From Atriophallophorus winterbourni (lineage: Eukaryota > Platyhelminthes > Trematoda > Plagiorchiida > Microphallidae), in assembly GCA_013407085.1 (NCBI GenBank), contig JACCGJ010002760.1:1-64000 (forward strand): a DNA stretch of 64,000 nt, read 5' to 3'. Positions within the stretch are counted from its first letter, which is position 1. Each line of letters opens with the position of its first letter. The position numbers were made by a program, and so were the translations under genes. Shown piece by piece: positions 11,060 to 21,605 of this stretch. The notes under the pieces were generated by a model. The model was given only the letters and a program-made list of their open reading frames with translations, did not search any database and had not been told where the DNA came from.

Positions 11060-12050
11060 AAGTGTACAAATCAGAGCACAAAAATCGATACGTGCGGGGT
11101 TGGCTATGTTGTGTTGTTTGTGGTTGACGGAAAGTGACGAGTTGTAGGAATATTTCGTCACCCGATTTATACGCGAATTTTTCAGCCCGCCCCGAAAATC
11201 ATCCTGTTCAAAATCTACTTAATCCCATGCGCCTTACTGAAACAAGAAATAGTTCAATGGCCTTAATCGTTCTAAATTCACGACTGACTGTTTTTCAAGT
11301 ATCCAGCCATCCAGATGCCAAGATATTGCCATGATATGTACCACTCAATTGTGTGACTGCCAAGTTCTTATGAGAACGGAAATGGGTTCAAATTATAGCG
11401 ATAGCCATGTCGGTCTTTAGAATACTTGGCCCATCGCCTTTTAGTTGGAGAATCTAGGTATTCTAAACTATGTCAACAACAATTGAATAACGAGATCCAG
11501 TGGCATCGGCAATGTATAACCATTGCTTCAAATTGTGTTACTCAGATGTCGAAGCTTATACTGCATCAACATTTTCTGGGACACCGAGGAATGATAAACT
11601 ACGTGAAGTAGACTTGTATTGACAAGTGGATCGACCTTTTCCTTCTCCACCAGGGTCTGTGGGCTTGAACTCGGCAGGTCAAACCGGGACAAGAACTGAG
11701 TAGATACGCCTTGACGACGACTTCTTTCATGTCAGATATATTTCGCAAGGTCACTTTTATTAGTAGCGGCTGGTCTATGTGCGGGAAGCTTTTATGTCGA
11801 GTTGAGTGCGTCATCGTAGTCCAAACGTATCAGCCTAGCTGTTTCTTTGGTTCCAGTGGTGCGTGGAGAGAGAGCACTTGCTGCATGGGAAATAGCTAGT
11901 ACTCAATACTGAACTGCACTGGCGTACATCAAAACGCACCAATAGAGAGGACACTACATTCCGCTTCTACGGAAAATAACACGAGAATTAGCAGCAACCG
12001 GTTAAAAGCTATGGCTCAACTGGCGTAGAGCTTAGCGCCTGGGGCTGCTT
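11060..12050. other. No recognisable feature
   Basis: Scattered short open frames only; none shows a domain motif, splice-phase support or obvious similarity to the other repeats in this window. Confidence 0.35.
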
Positions 12051-12059
12051 TCGACGGTA

Positions 12060-12672
12060 TGAGAGAATTTTAGGTTTCATTGGACGGCTACCGCCCGCCT
12101 CAAGCTGGGCAGCCCCCAAGTCAATAAGATGCCGTCTCGCCACTATCTGCTATCCTCATTGGGTTCATGGGGATAAGGACACAACCGACAAACAGACTGT
12201 ATTTTTCCGCACCAGCGAATCGAAATACTAAACAACAAATGTCAGTTCTGAAACTGGGAATCTGGAACGTCCGGTCAATGTCTGCAGAATGGAAAATGGT
12301 CGAATTCCGAAAGATCTACTCTATGGTGAGTTGAAATTAGGAAGTCGACCATTGGGCAGACCGCACTTGCGGTACAAAGACGTTTGGAAGCTATTGGCAT
12401 TGACCCCGCGAGCTGGGAAGAACTTGCTCTTGACCGCTCACTTTGGAGGCATTGTGTAAAGCGTCGTCTGCAAGCTGGGGAGGAGAATGTACAGATTTTG
12501 GCTGCTCAACGCAGATCACAACAGAGTTCTGATCATCGTTGCAAGCGCTGTAGGAGAGATTGTTCCTCCCAAATCGGACTGTTTAGTCATTCAAAAAGCT
12601 GTTAAACATGAAAGTTCATTCAATTTTGATGTACATCCTTGGTCGACATCAACCCAAGGAGGCCAACAAAGT
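12060..12672 (+). mobile_element. RTE-like LINE with internal deletion
   Basis: The left part is the family 5' end (CAAGCTGGGCAGCCCCCAAG, GGTTCATGGGGATAAGGACA, then the ORF start MSVLKLGIWNVRSMS at about 12,239). At about 12,287 it jumps directly to the 3' end of the ORF: MENGRIPKDLLYGELKLGSR in another frame, then LGIDPASWEELALDRSLW and a C-terminal CxxC...H...C finger (CKRCRRDCSSQIGLFSHSKSC in part). It ends with the family 3' terminus GATGTACATCC...GAGGCCAACAA. About 2.5 kb of endonuclease and RT is missing, so the copy could only move in trans. Confidence 0.75.
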
Positions 12673-13960
12673 CGTTTGCACACGCCTTGCAGTCTGTTGA
12701 ACCTTATTTATAGCTGCTCTTAGAAGTCGTAAGTTTTCATATTTTGGCATACATTTGAACCTCAAGAATGCTGAGCGTTTCTCATTCAACACAGCAGTCA
12801 TCTCACAAGCTTTTGCTTCGAACCAGTCGCTCGGACCGAAAGTGGAAAGTGCGACTCGGCATATTCAGCTTTTTTATCGATTCCCAGTTTTCTGAAGCAG
12901 ATTCCAGTGGGGTTGTCTTGTTGAACTCGGGTGTGAAGGCTTTTGCGAATCGCGCAGTTATATTAGGTTCGCACATGCGAGTGACATCTATCCTAGGCTT
13001 ATCTGACAATTCGGTGCGGTGAAATCTCGTTTTGCACAGACCAGCGAATGATCAGTGTCACAGTCTGCGCTTTGGTATGATCTGGTGAGAAGTACGCTTC
13101 CTATATTAGTGCGCCTAACAAGAATAAGATCAAGCTGATGCCAATGCTTAGAGCGAGGATGTTTCAAAGAGACCTTGTGTTGTGGTTTTGTTTGAAAGAA
13201 GGCTGACACGAAGACTGAACTGTGTACATAATTCTAAAAGGCGTAGTCCATTTTCATTTGTTTTACCTACACTGAACCTTCCGAGACAGTTCTGCCAAGA
13301 CTCGTAATCTGCACCAACTCTGGCATTGAAATCACCCAATACTACTACACAGTTTTTCTGTGGCACGTTTTTGAGGACAGTTGCGAACTTATCATAGAAA
13401 AGCGTCTTTTTCAGCAGTTGTCGCAGAGAGCGTCAGTGCATAAACGTTGACCATCGTAATGGTACCAGTAATGCACCTCAGATTTGAAGTCCAAATCCGT
13501 TTGCTCTTGCTGCTGCTTGATTCTGTTGCTTTTGATATGTCGTTCCGCACAGCAAAACCAACTCCATGCAGTCTAGGCTCATTGGAACCTCTATCTTTCC
13601 AAAAAAAGTGTCATCTCTTTCTGTTAGTTTACCAGTATCTGGTAATCGCGTCTCTTGCAGGGCAGCCGCGTCGACATTCAGCCTATTTAGCTCATTGTTA
13701 ATCACGACTGACTTTCTTACGCCTCTGATATTCGAGACGTCGTGATAAAATCCTGGAAACGGAACGGACTTTCCAGGTTCATAGTTTCAGAACTGACATT
13801 TGTTGTTCAGTATTTCAATTCGCTGGTGCGGAAAAATACAGTCTGCTTTCGGTTGATTCCTAATCCCCATGCACCCAATGAGGATAGCAGACCATGGCGA
13901 GACGGCACCTCATTGACTGCGGGCTGCCCATCTTGAGGCTGGCGGTAGTCGTCCTAAAAG
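12673..13960 (-). pseudogene. RTE-like LINE 5' half, inverted
   Basis: Minus-strand frames 13478-13705, 13148-13366, 12988-13209 and 12803-13009 follow one another as the endonuclease: LQETRLPDTGKL, VVVLGDFNARVGADYESW, QLDLILVRRTNIGSVLL, TDHSLVCAK, then the linker. The far end near 13,960 is the family 5' untranslated region. It stops at 12,673 within the QQTARRCANDY-type linker, immediately against the 3' end of the preceding plus-strand copy. Several frameshifts are present. The plus-strand fragment starting at 14,401 resumes the family right after this break point. Confidence 0.75.
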
Positions 13961-14059
13961 GTAGGGTAAGGTGAGGTTTAAATAGTTACGGGTTTTATGG
14001 AAGATTAAGCACAGACAAACTGGAATCAGATGTCAACAGCTCAACTATAAAGTGTTCAA

Positions 14060-14400
14060 TCAAGGTTCGTGAACGAGTAGAGCGACATCAGCACGACAGC
14101 TTCCTTGCAGCTTGCACTGCCAAACATAAGAAAGGTTTTCTTCGCACTCAACTTGACAGCATACCATGTTAAGCAAGCACTCCAAGGAGATCGCTGGACT
14201 TTTGAGTTTGGCAGTGGTCTGACGATGTCGATATGAACATGGCTGAAACGCGTGCCGTTGTGGTCCTATGTTCCAATTGGGCTCCGTATGTGGCGTTGGA
14301 CTTCGGCTTTTTGAGGAGAAAGCCAGGCTCTGGCCATCTCCTGCACTTCCATGATGATTCCTAGCCATACGAAGCGCTCTGCGATTAGACGTTGCGTGAT
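14060..14400 (-). pseudogene. Gypsy-like integrase relic, second copy
   Basis: On the minus strand from about 14,400 it reads QRLIAERFVWLGI, MARAWLSPQKA, RSPIGT and HVHIDIV, the same integrase blocks as at 8,213-8,400. The 14,060-14,200 part matches the block repeated at 5,985-6,130. The catalytic core is incomplete and shifted. The fragment lies between two halves of a broken RTE-like LINE. Confidence 0.6.
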
Positions 14401-15295
14401 ATTAGCCTTAGCATCCCAAAAGCTGCGGATACTGGAAATTTTCACGGAATGTATGATGGGATCAAGATTGCCGTTGGTCCAAACACACTTAAAACGGATT
14501 CCATTAAGTCTGTATCTGGTAACCTGATTTTCGAGAAAACTCAGCAGATCGAAAGATGAACAGAGCGCTTCTCCTCTCTCTACTCTAGCGACGGGACGGT
14601 TGCCGACTTTTGAACATCTAGATAGTCCCCCTAATATTCAAGAGCTCAATATGGCAATCGACCGCTTAGAGAATGAGAAGGACCCTGGTGACGACGGAAT
14701 TCCACCTGAGCTCTTTAAATGCTATCACATTTCACCGTTTTCTTCAGTGCTGGCAGGATCATTGCGAGACACTAGGTTCAGTATGTTATGAAAGAATGAG
14801 GGTGATAGAGGCGACTTCAACAATTACAGTGAAATCTCCCTTCTGAATGTCGTAGGAAAATTGTTTCTTAAAGTATTACAGATCAGACTATAAATTTTAG
14901 CTGATAAACTTCACTTCGAATGTCATTGTGTCTTCCACAGGGGAAGAACTACCGTTAACACGATATTCTACGTTAAACAACTTCAAGAAAAGTGTCGGAA
15001 ACAGCTTGTGCCATTATACCCTGTTTCGATTTATTTAAGGAAGACATTCGACTACGTCAGAAGGCAGGGTCTTTTCAAAATGCTTGATCTGATAGGCTGC
15101 CCCCCAAAGAATGCCAAAACGCGTTATTAAGTTCCACTCAGGCACGAAAGACTCAGCCCATTTTAACGGTTCCGGTTCAAATGCCATTGAAATTCGCCGA
15201 TGAGTCAAACAAGAGTATGTTCATGCTCCCACGCTTTCCGGTATTTTCGTTGCTCTGCTTCTGAAGCATACTTTCTGAGCGAGAACAAAAGGCAT
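14401..15295 (+). pseudogene. RTE-like LINE: RT N-terminal half
   Basis: This starts precisely at the family stretch ISLS-IQKAADTGNFHG and continues through KSVSGN, ERFSSLYS, then 14600-14791 (MAIDRLENEKDPGDDGIPPE), DRGDFNNYSEISLLNVVGK, CVFHRG and the KAFD-equivalent region (RKTFDYVR near 15,040). Many stops and a deletion near 14,720 make it non-functional. It ends near 15,290 before the FADD box. Confidence 0.75.
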
Positions 15296-15299
15296 AAGC

Positions 15300-15740
15300 C
15301 TACGCACGCGAAGTAATGGCCAACAACCACAGCAACACGTGTCAGACTCATTGAAGTCCAATCCGGATTAATTCCGAAAACACTTGCCTATGATCGAAAG
15401 TTTTGGCCAATTTGACAATCTTTTTCAGTGTTTACTCGTGATAAATTTAAGATAATCTATAGCTAGCATATCAATCATTATCTTGAATATGGTCTGTCGT
15501 CGTGTTATCCATTATCGAAAGGGGAGAATGCTCATATTATTCTGTGGTTTTTTGTAGCTATATGCTTTGTAGACCATTAAAATTGAATTAGACGTTTTGG
15601 CGGCAACTTAATGAAGAATGTGTTAAGTGAAGTGTCAGATTGTGATTGCGCGTCGGGTGATGGAACTAAATTTGAATAGGTGTCGGAGAGGTCCTATGGA
15701 TTATTCGGTATATCAGGAATAGGCCAACACCTTGTATGCA
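15300..15740. other. No recognisable feature
   Basis: About 440 bp of AT-rich sequence without a coding signal. A word near 15,575-15,592 (GTAGACCATTAAAATTGAAT) resembles the CR1-A 3' terminus, perhaps a bare LINE tail. Confidence 0.35.
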
Positions 15741-15744
15741 CGTA

Positions 15745-16870
15745 CGCTCGAGATTACGCAGTCGGAGTAAGTCAAGTCGGTTTATGCAATCCGGTAAACA
15801 TTTTGGTTGCCTATCGAGTGGAGATATGTTTTAATTCAACCATGGTGTCCCAGCTTGCGCGGTATAGTCACGACTGAGTGTCTGAATGTGCAGAGTATCT
15901 TCAGAATACATTAAGGTGGGAATCGTACTAAAATTCGCCAGAGTTGGCCGAGTGTGTAGCATGCATGGTTGAAGGCGCCAGCAGACTATTTTTTCTGCTT
16001 TCTACATACCCAGATACTTTGATATTTTCATAATGTACTTCACTCAACACTTCTTTTGTTAAAGAAGTATGAAAATGGATGAGTTTTCCTCTATTGCTGA
16101 GTTTTCTAGCCTGTAACATTATACGCTTTTCATATTCACCCAACACAAAGAACCGCTTACATGTTTTTCTTACGTAATCAAACATTGTTTCTCAATTTCG
16201 GTGAGTTACATTTAAAAAGAAATGCACAAAGTTGTTTGTTCAATAGATCATCAAAATGTGTCCCCTCGCTATCTCTCTGATTGATAAACTATTCTCCGAT
16301 GTTTACAAGGTTAACAGCGAAAAGTGTTCCTAATGATTTGATTATTGTTACCATTTCTCAAGCTGTCAGAACATTTTGCACTCATAACGTTTTATAAATT
16401 TCAGGAATTTAATATTTCATACTTACGTTTACTCATGAGTAACAAGTTATTTGCATAATTGTTTAAATTATCCTAGACACGGTGCCACGAAATAAGCTAA
16501 ACGTGGACGATAAATGTTACGAAACGAGGATGTTTCCACGAGACTTTATGTAGTGGCTTTCCCAGAAATTTATGTTAGAGACGGGGAATTTGAACTATGT
16601 GCATTCTTTCAAAAGTCGTTTTCTTATTTCATTTATTCTACCAACTGTAAAACTTCCTAGACAATTTGGCCAAGACTCGTAATCTGCACTCTCACAAACA
16701 TTTCCTCAATTAGTGTATACACTTTTCATTAGCATGGTTTTGGTGACTGTTGTGAGATTATCTCACATAACAGCATGTGCGAGACTGCATTGAGGGCTGT
16801 ATGTCAAAAACCATCAATGTCACCAGCGGCCTCCATCAAATTTCAGTGCCCTGGCCTATAATTATCTTGT
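15745..16870 (-). repeat. Arm 2 of the large inverted duplication
   Basis: This is the reverse-complement counterpart of 6,545-8,170 without the two insertions found there. It runs from the word ATCGAGTGGAGATATG (15,816) through CATGGTGTCCCAGCTTGC, CATTATACGCTTTTCATATT, TTACTCATGAGTAACAAGTT and TCAATGTCACCAGCGGCCTC to CAGTGCCCTGGCCTATA near 16,860. A decayed RTE-like endonuclease lies inside at 16,540-16,700 (GCCAAGACTCGTAATCTGCA). Confidence 0.8.
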
Positions 16871-16969
16871 TATACATGAAGGTTCTCAGGTATTACCATG
16901 CGAGATGGTACGTTTTGCTGATGCCGTGAAAATACTGAAGAAAATCTGATCCACTGAATATTGTTCAAT

Positions 16970-18040
16970 GCTGGAAGAGCCGTTAGATGCTCAGTATCTC
17001 TGGTCTCAAATAAATCAGATGCCTTTCAACAAACGTAATTGTAACATGTTGCATCTTCCTCACTCCCAAGAGCACCTCCAGTTTCTAATGGACTGTTTTT
17101 CATCGGCATGCAAAGACTTTGGACTAATAATCAGCATGAGCAAGACGAAAGTCCTTTGTCAAGGGACTGTATTGCCTCCCATCATAACTGTTGGAAACTG
17201 TCAGCTTGAATCAGTACATCAGTTCACATACCTTGGTTCAACCATTGCAGATAACCTCTCGCTAAACACGGAGATTGATTAGCCGAATTAGCAGACCGGC
17301 TGTCATTCTGTCCCGTTTGAACACTCGTGTTTGGGGTAACCGCAAGCTGACTGTAAAGACAAAGATGATGGTATAAAGCGCGTGCGTACTAAATGCTTTG
17401 CTGTACGGCAGTGAAACCTGGACCACCCACGCAAGACACGAACGGAAGCTAAATGCTTTCCATCTACGAAGCATCCGTCGTATCTTGAACATATCGTGGA
17501 TGGACAGATTGACTAACGCTGAAGTGCTTTCAAAAGCTGGTCAACAGAGCATGTTCTCTCTATTACGACAGCGCCGCCTGCGCTGGCTTGGTCATGTCTA
17601 CAGAATAGAAAATGGTCGTATTCCGAAAAATCTACTCTATGGTGAGTTGCAACTAGGAAGTCGACCATTAGGCAGACCGCAATTGTGGTACAAAGACGTT
17701 TGCAAAAGAGATATGAAAGCTCTTGGCATTGACCCGGCGGGTTATGAGGAACTTGCTTTAAACCGCTCACTTTGGAGCATTGTGTGAAGCGTTGTCTGCA
17801 AGCTGGGGAGGAGCAGATACAGCTCTTGGCTAAAGAACGCAGATCACGCCGCCGGCTTGCAACTGATGCAATACAACCGAGTTCTGACTTTCGTTGCCAG
17901 CGCTGCGGGAGAGATTGTTCCTCCCGAATCGGACTGTTTAGTCATTCCAAAATCTGCAGAACTTGAACATTAACGCGATTGTGATGTACATCCATGGTCG
18001 AAATCGACCGAAGGAGGCCAACAACAACAACTACTTTGTT
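16970..18040 (+). pseudogene. RTE-like LINE: 3' part
   Basis: The frame 16968-17282 gives the post-FADD region (HSQEHLQFLMDCFSSACKDF, then ISMSKTKVLCQG and HQFTYLGSTIADNLS). Frame 17398-17787 continues with LLYGSETWTTHARHERKLNA, RIPKNLLYGELQLGSRPLG and ALGIDPAGYEELALNRSLW. Frame 17772-17966 ends in a C-terminal finger (CQRCGRDCSSRIGLFSHS, C). The family 3' terminus GATGTACATCCATGGTCGA...GGAGGCCAACAAC follows. Two frame changes, and the RT core is absent. The next copy starts about 15-20 bp downstream in the same orientation. Confidence 0.8.
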
Positions 18041-18052
18041 CAATCGAATGCA

Positions 18053-19915
18053 GGGAGTGCTCACCGCCCGCTTCAAGCTGGGCAGCCCCTAGTCAACAAT
18101 GTGCCGTCTCGCCATGGTCTGCTATCCTCATTGGGTGCATGTAGATTAGGAATCAACCGACAACCAGACTGTATTTAACTACGCAACTGTCCTCAAAAAC
18201 GTGCCACAAAGAAACTCGGTAGTGGTATTGAGTGATTTCAATGCCAGAGTTGGTGCAGATTACGAGTCTTGGCAAAACTGTACTGGGGGTTCGGTGTAGG
18301 TAAAACCAATGAAAATTGACAACGCCTTTTAGAAATGTGCACACAGTTCAGTCTATTTGTCAGTAACACTTTCTTTCAAACAAAACTGCAGCATAAAGTC
18401 TCTTGGAAACATCCTCGCTCTAAGCATTGGCATCAGCTTGATTTAATCCTTATTAAGCGCACTAATATAGGAAGCGTGCTCCTTACCAGATCATAGGAAA
18501 GCGCAGACTGCGACTCTGATCATTCACTGTTCTGAGCAAAACTCAAGCTTCCTGCACGAGATTTTACTTCACCAAATAGTCTGCTAAACCTAGGATAGAC
18601 GTGCGAACCTAATCTAAATTCGCAATTCGCAGAAGCCTTCACAGCAGAGTTCAACAAGAGAACCATACTCGAATCTGCTTCCGAAAACTGGGAATCGATA
18701 AAAAGCTGCATATGCCGAGTCGCACTTTCTACTTTCGGTCCGAAGAAAGCTCGAACGACGACTGTTTCGAAGCAAAAGCTTCTGAGATGACTGCTGTGTT
18801 GGATGAGAAACGGTCAGCATTCTTGAGGTTCAAAGGTATGCCAACAGATGAAAACTTACGACTTTTAAGAGCAGCCAGAAATAAGGTCCAACAGACTGCA
18901 AGGCGATGTGCAAATGACTACTGGACAGAAATTAGCCTTAGTATCCAAAAAGCTGCGGATACTGGAAATTTTCACGGCATGTATGATGGGATCAAGAGAG
19001 CCATTGGTCCAAACAAACATAAAATGGCTCCCATTAAGTCTGTATCTGGTGACCCGATTGTGGACAAAACTCAGCAGATGGAAAGATGGGTAGAGCACTT
19101 CTCCTCCCTCTACTCTAGGGACAGTACGGTTCTACCGCATGCACTTGAAAATGTCGAACGGTTGCCGACCATTGAATATCTAGATACCCCTCCTACTCTT
19201 GATGAGCTCAATAAGGCAATCGACCGCTTAGCGAATGAGGAAGGCCCCTGGTGACGACGGAATTCCACCTGAGATCATCAAATGCGGTAGAGCAGCATTA
19301 TTACAGCCTCTTCACCATTTGCTTCTTCAGTGCTGGCAGGAGGAGTGTGTCCCACAAGAGATGCGAGACACAAAGATCATCACGCTATTCAAGAATAAAG
19401 GAGATAGAGGCGACTGCAACAATTACAGAGGAATCTCCCTTCTGAATGTTGTAGGCAAATTGTTTGCTAAAGTCTTACAGATCCGGCTGCAAGTTTTAGC
19501 TGATAGAATTTACTCCGAATCTCAATGTGGGTTCCGCAAGGGAAGATCAACCGTTGACATGATCTTCTCTCAGAGACAACTTCAAGAAAAGTGTCGGGAA
19601 CAGCGTAAGCAATTATACGCTGGCTTCATTGATTTAACTAAGGCATTCGACTACGTCAGCAGGGAGGATCTTTTCAAAATGCTTGATATGATAGGCTGCC
19701 CCCCAAGGCTGCTCAAACTCGTTATTTCATTCCACTCAGGCATGAAAGGCTCAGTCCATTTTAACGGTTGCAGTTCAGAAGCTTTTGAGATTTGCCGCGG
19801 CGTCAACAAGGGTGTTTTCTTGCTCCCACGCTGTTTGGTATTTTCTTTGCTCTGCTTCCGAAGCACGCTTTCAGGACGAGGATAGAAGGTATTTACCTAA
19901 GCACGCGAAGTGATG
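18053..19915 (+). pseudogene. RTE-like LINE: 5' part through RT core
   Basis: It starts with the family 5' untranslated region (CAAGCTGGGCAGCCCCTAGT; GTCTCGCCATGGTCTGCTAT). It then skips the first half of the endonuclease and reads VPQRNSVVVLSDFNARVGAD (the GDFN Gly is Ser here), the linker in 18712-19254 and RT motifs in 19235-19885: KAPGDDGIPPE, NNYRGISLLNVVGKLFAKVL, SQCGFRKGRSTVD and LTKAFDYVSRE. It stops near 19,915 before FADD. What is missing here (FADD to the 3' end) is what the preceding copy contains, so the two adjacent fragments are complementary but in permuted order. Confidence 0.8.
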
Positions 19916-19919
19916 GCAA

Positions 19920-20640
19920 CCGGAAACGCTCTCGCGATTTATAGCACCAAATTCTTCGTACCAAAAGGTTTATTGAAACGTTGTGAGTATTTAGGCGATT
20001 CAGGGTTCCAAAATTTGGGAGTAATTTTGCTAAATCCAGATATTGTCATATTCGGTGCCATTAATCCCGATGGCCTCTGGTTCTGTCATTGCGAGTTATG
20101 TGAACCGCTTTACAGCCAGTTTAGCTACTTGCTACTTGAGGGATGGTAACCAAGTTTGGAACTTTGCGTGTTTGAACCTAGCTTAAAAGGTGGCTGCCGA
20201 TCTGACACTGGAAATTATTGTCCTGTCAAACTATTGCCTGTTACTGGTGAGTTCTGCTCAAGAAACGTACGCCATATTGTGAAGATGTGTGCTTCATTCA
20301 CTATGTTGTCAACATTTTATGGTTCAATCTTATCAGCCAAGAAAACTTTCATTTTCAAAATTTTCATTAAAACGGGATTAAGGCAAAACTTAGCAGTACT
20401 CACCTGTTTTTCAATCAACGAAATGTTTTCCGGCGTTTCACACAGGATAAGAGATGCATGCTAAGAGCTACACCTAGTTGCCTGAGCATATATGAGACGC
20501 GATATATGAATGCATTTTTCAAAATTGGTAGCTTATCCGCAAAACCGATCCAGTTATGACGAAATTGGATGCATTGAACAGATTTATAATTATTGAAATG
20601 TATAATGAAGTGAAGCGAGAAAACTATCGGAAAATGCTAG
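19920..20640. other. No recognisable feature
   Basis: No motif or splice-supported exon. Frames 19910-20149 and 20156-20464 are open but look random. Confidence 0.35.
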
Positions 20641-20975
20641 CCGTACTTTCACATTTAATCAGAGCACAAAACAACTCACATTCTTGAAGTACGTGGAAAG
20701 CTTAAAATTTGCATAACAAGAAAAATGGAGCGTAAAGTAGGTCAACAATTTAACTTGAGGCTAAACGTTTAATCAGAGCACGAAAACAACTGATGTTTTT
20801 GGGGCATGAGCAGATTTGAGCATACCAGAAGAAATGGAGTGTAATCTTGGCCAGTAGTTTGTACTCAAGTTACACGTTTATTCAAAGCACAAACTTGAGG
20901 CTAAACGTTTAATCAGAGCACAAAACAACTGATGTTGTTGGAGCATGAAAGAGTTTAAAAGTATGAAGTATGAAG
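20640..20975 (+). repeat. Minisatellite, about 125-bp period
   Basis: The phrase GAGGCTAAACGTTTAATCAG AGCAC..AACAACTGATGTT begins near 20,757 and 20,897, with a shorter version near 20,652 (TTTAATCAGAGCACAAAAC). A run of GTATGAA units follows at about 20,960-20,985. No coding function seen. Confidence 0.6.
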
Positions 20976-21339
20976 TATGAAGTTGCTGAAGTGTGAGGGA
21001 TTTGAGTAACATCATACTGCTATGAAATGTTTTTTTTAAATTCAACGGTTGGTGGTGCGTGTACATCATTCTTGAATAAATCCCTGCATCCTATAGTACG
21101 ACATCTGATTGCGTCATGGCCACCATAACTCACAGGGTTCTTGCCATTTTCGTAATGCTGCATCGCAAAGCAACAACAATCTTAACGACTTCTGAAACTC
21201 AGCGGAGTGTCCCGGATGGTATAGATAATAAAATATAGATTTCTACCAGGTATATTCATTAGGTTTCCGGAGCTGGCAATTGTTAGGTTCTTTGATAGTA
21301 ACTAACTGTCAACCAAGTCGATCCCAATTTTTACTGTCC

Positions 21340-21405
21340 ACCAACGTTGTTGTTGGCCTCATTCATTCGATGTCGTCCATGGATGTACATTAAAATCGCA
21401 TGACA
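21340..21405 (-). repeat. RTE-like LINE 3' terminus, solo
   Basis: On the minus strand it reads GATTTTAATGTACATCCATG G..., ending GAGGCCAACAACAACG, the 3' end seen at 17,966-18,035. A tail-only insertion truncated after about 65 bp. Confidence 0.65.
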
Positions 21406-21424
21406 TATATCATGTCATTTATCA

Positions 21425-21605
21425 GTCCGGTTGTTGCCAGCGGTCTCTAAAGTTCATGAACGATTTGTAGCAGACGAACTTATCAAACACATGAAACAAA
21501 ATAAGCTTCTGTTCAACGCACCGCACGGATTTTGGACAAGCCAATCCTGTCTCACCAATCTTCTATTAACTCTTGATAATTGGACTCGAGCCGTGGACGC
21601 TGGAG
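21425..21605 (+). pseudogene. CR1-C RT segment, displaced
   Basis: This reads LPAVSKVHERFVADELIKHM, then KQNKLLFNAPHGFWTSQSC and LTNLLLTLDNWTRAVDAG: the RT block that should lie between endonuclease and the catalytic LDxxKAFD box. Here it stands in front of the endonuclease and is fused to it in frame near 21,605 (one open frame, 21431-21946). The downstream copy lacks precisely this block. Confidence 0.75.
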
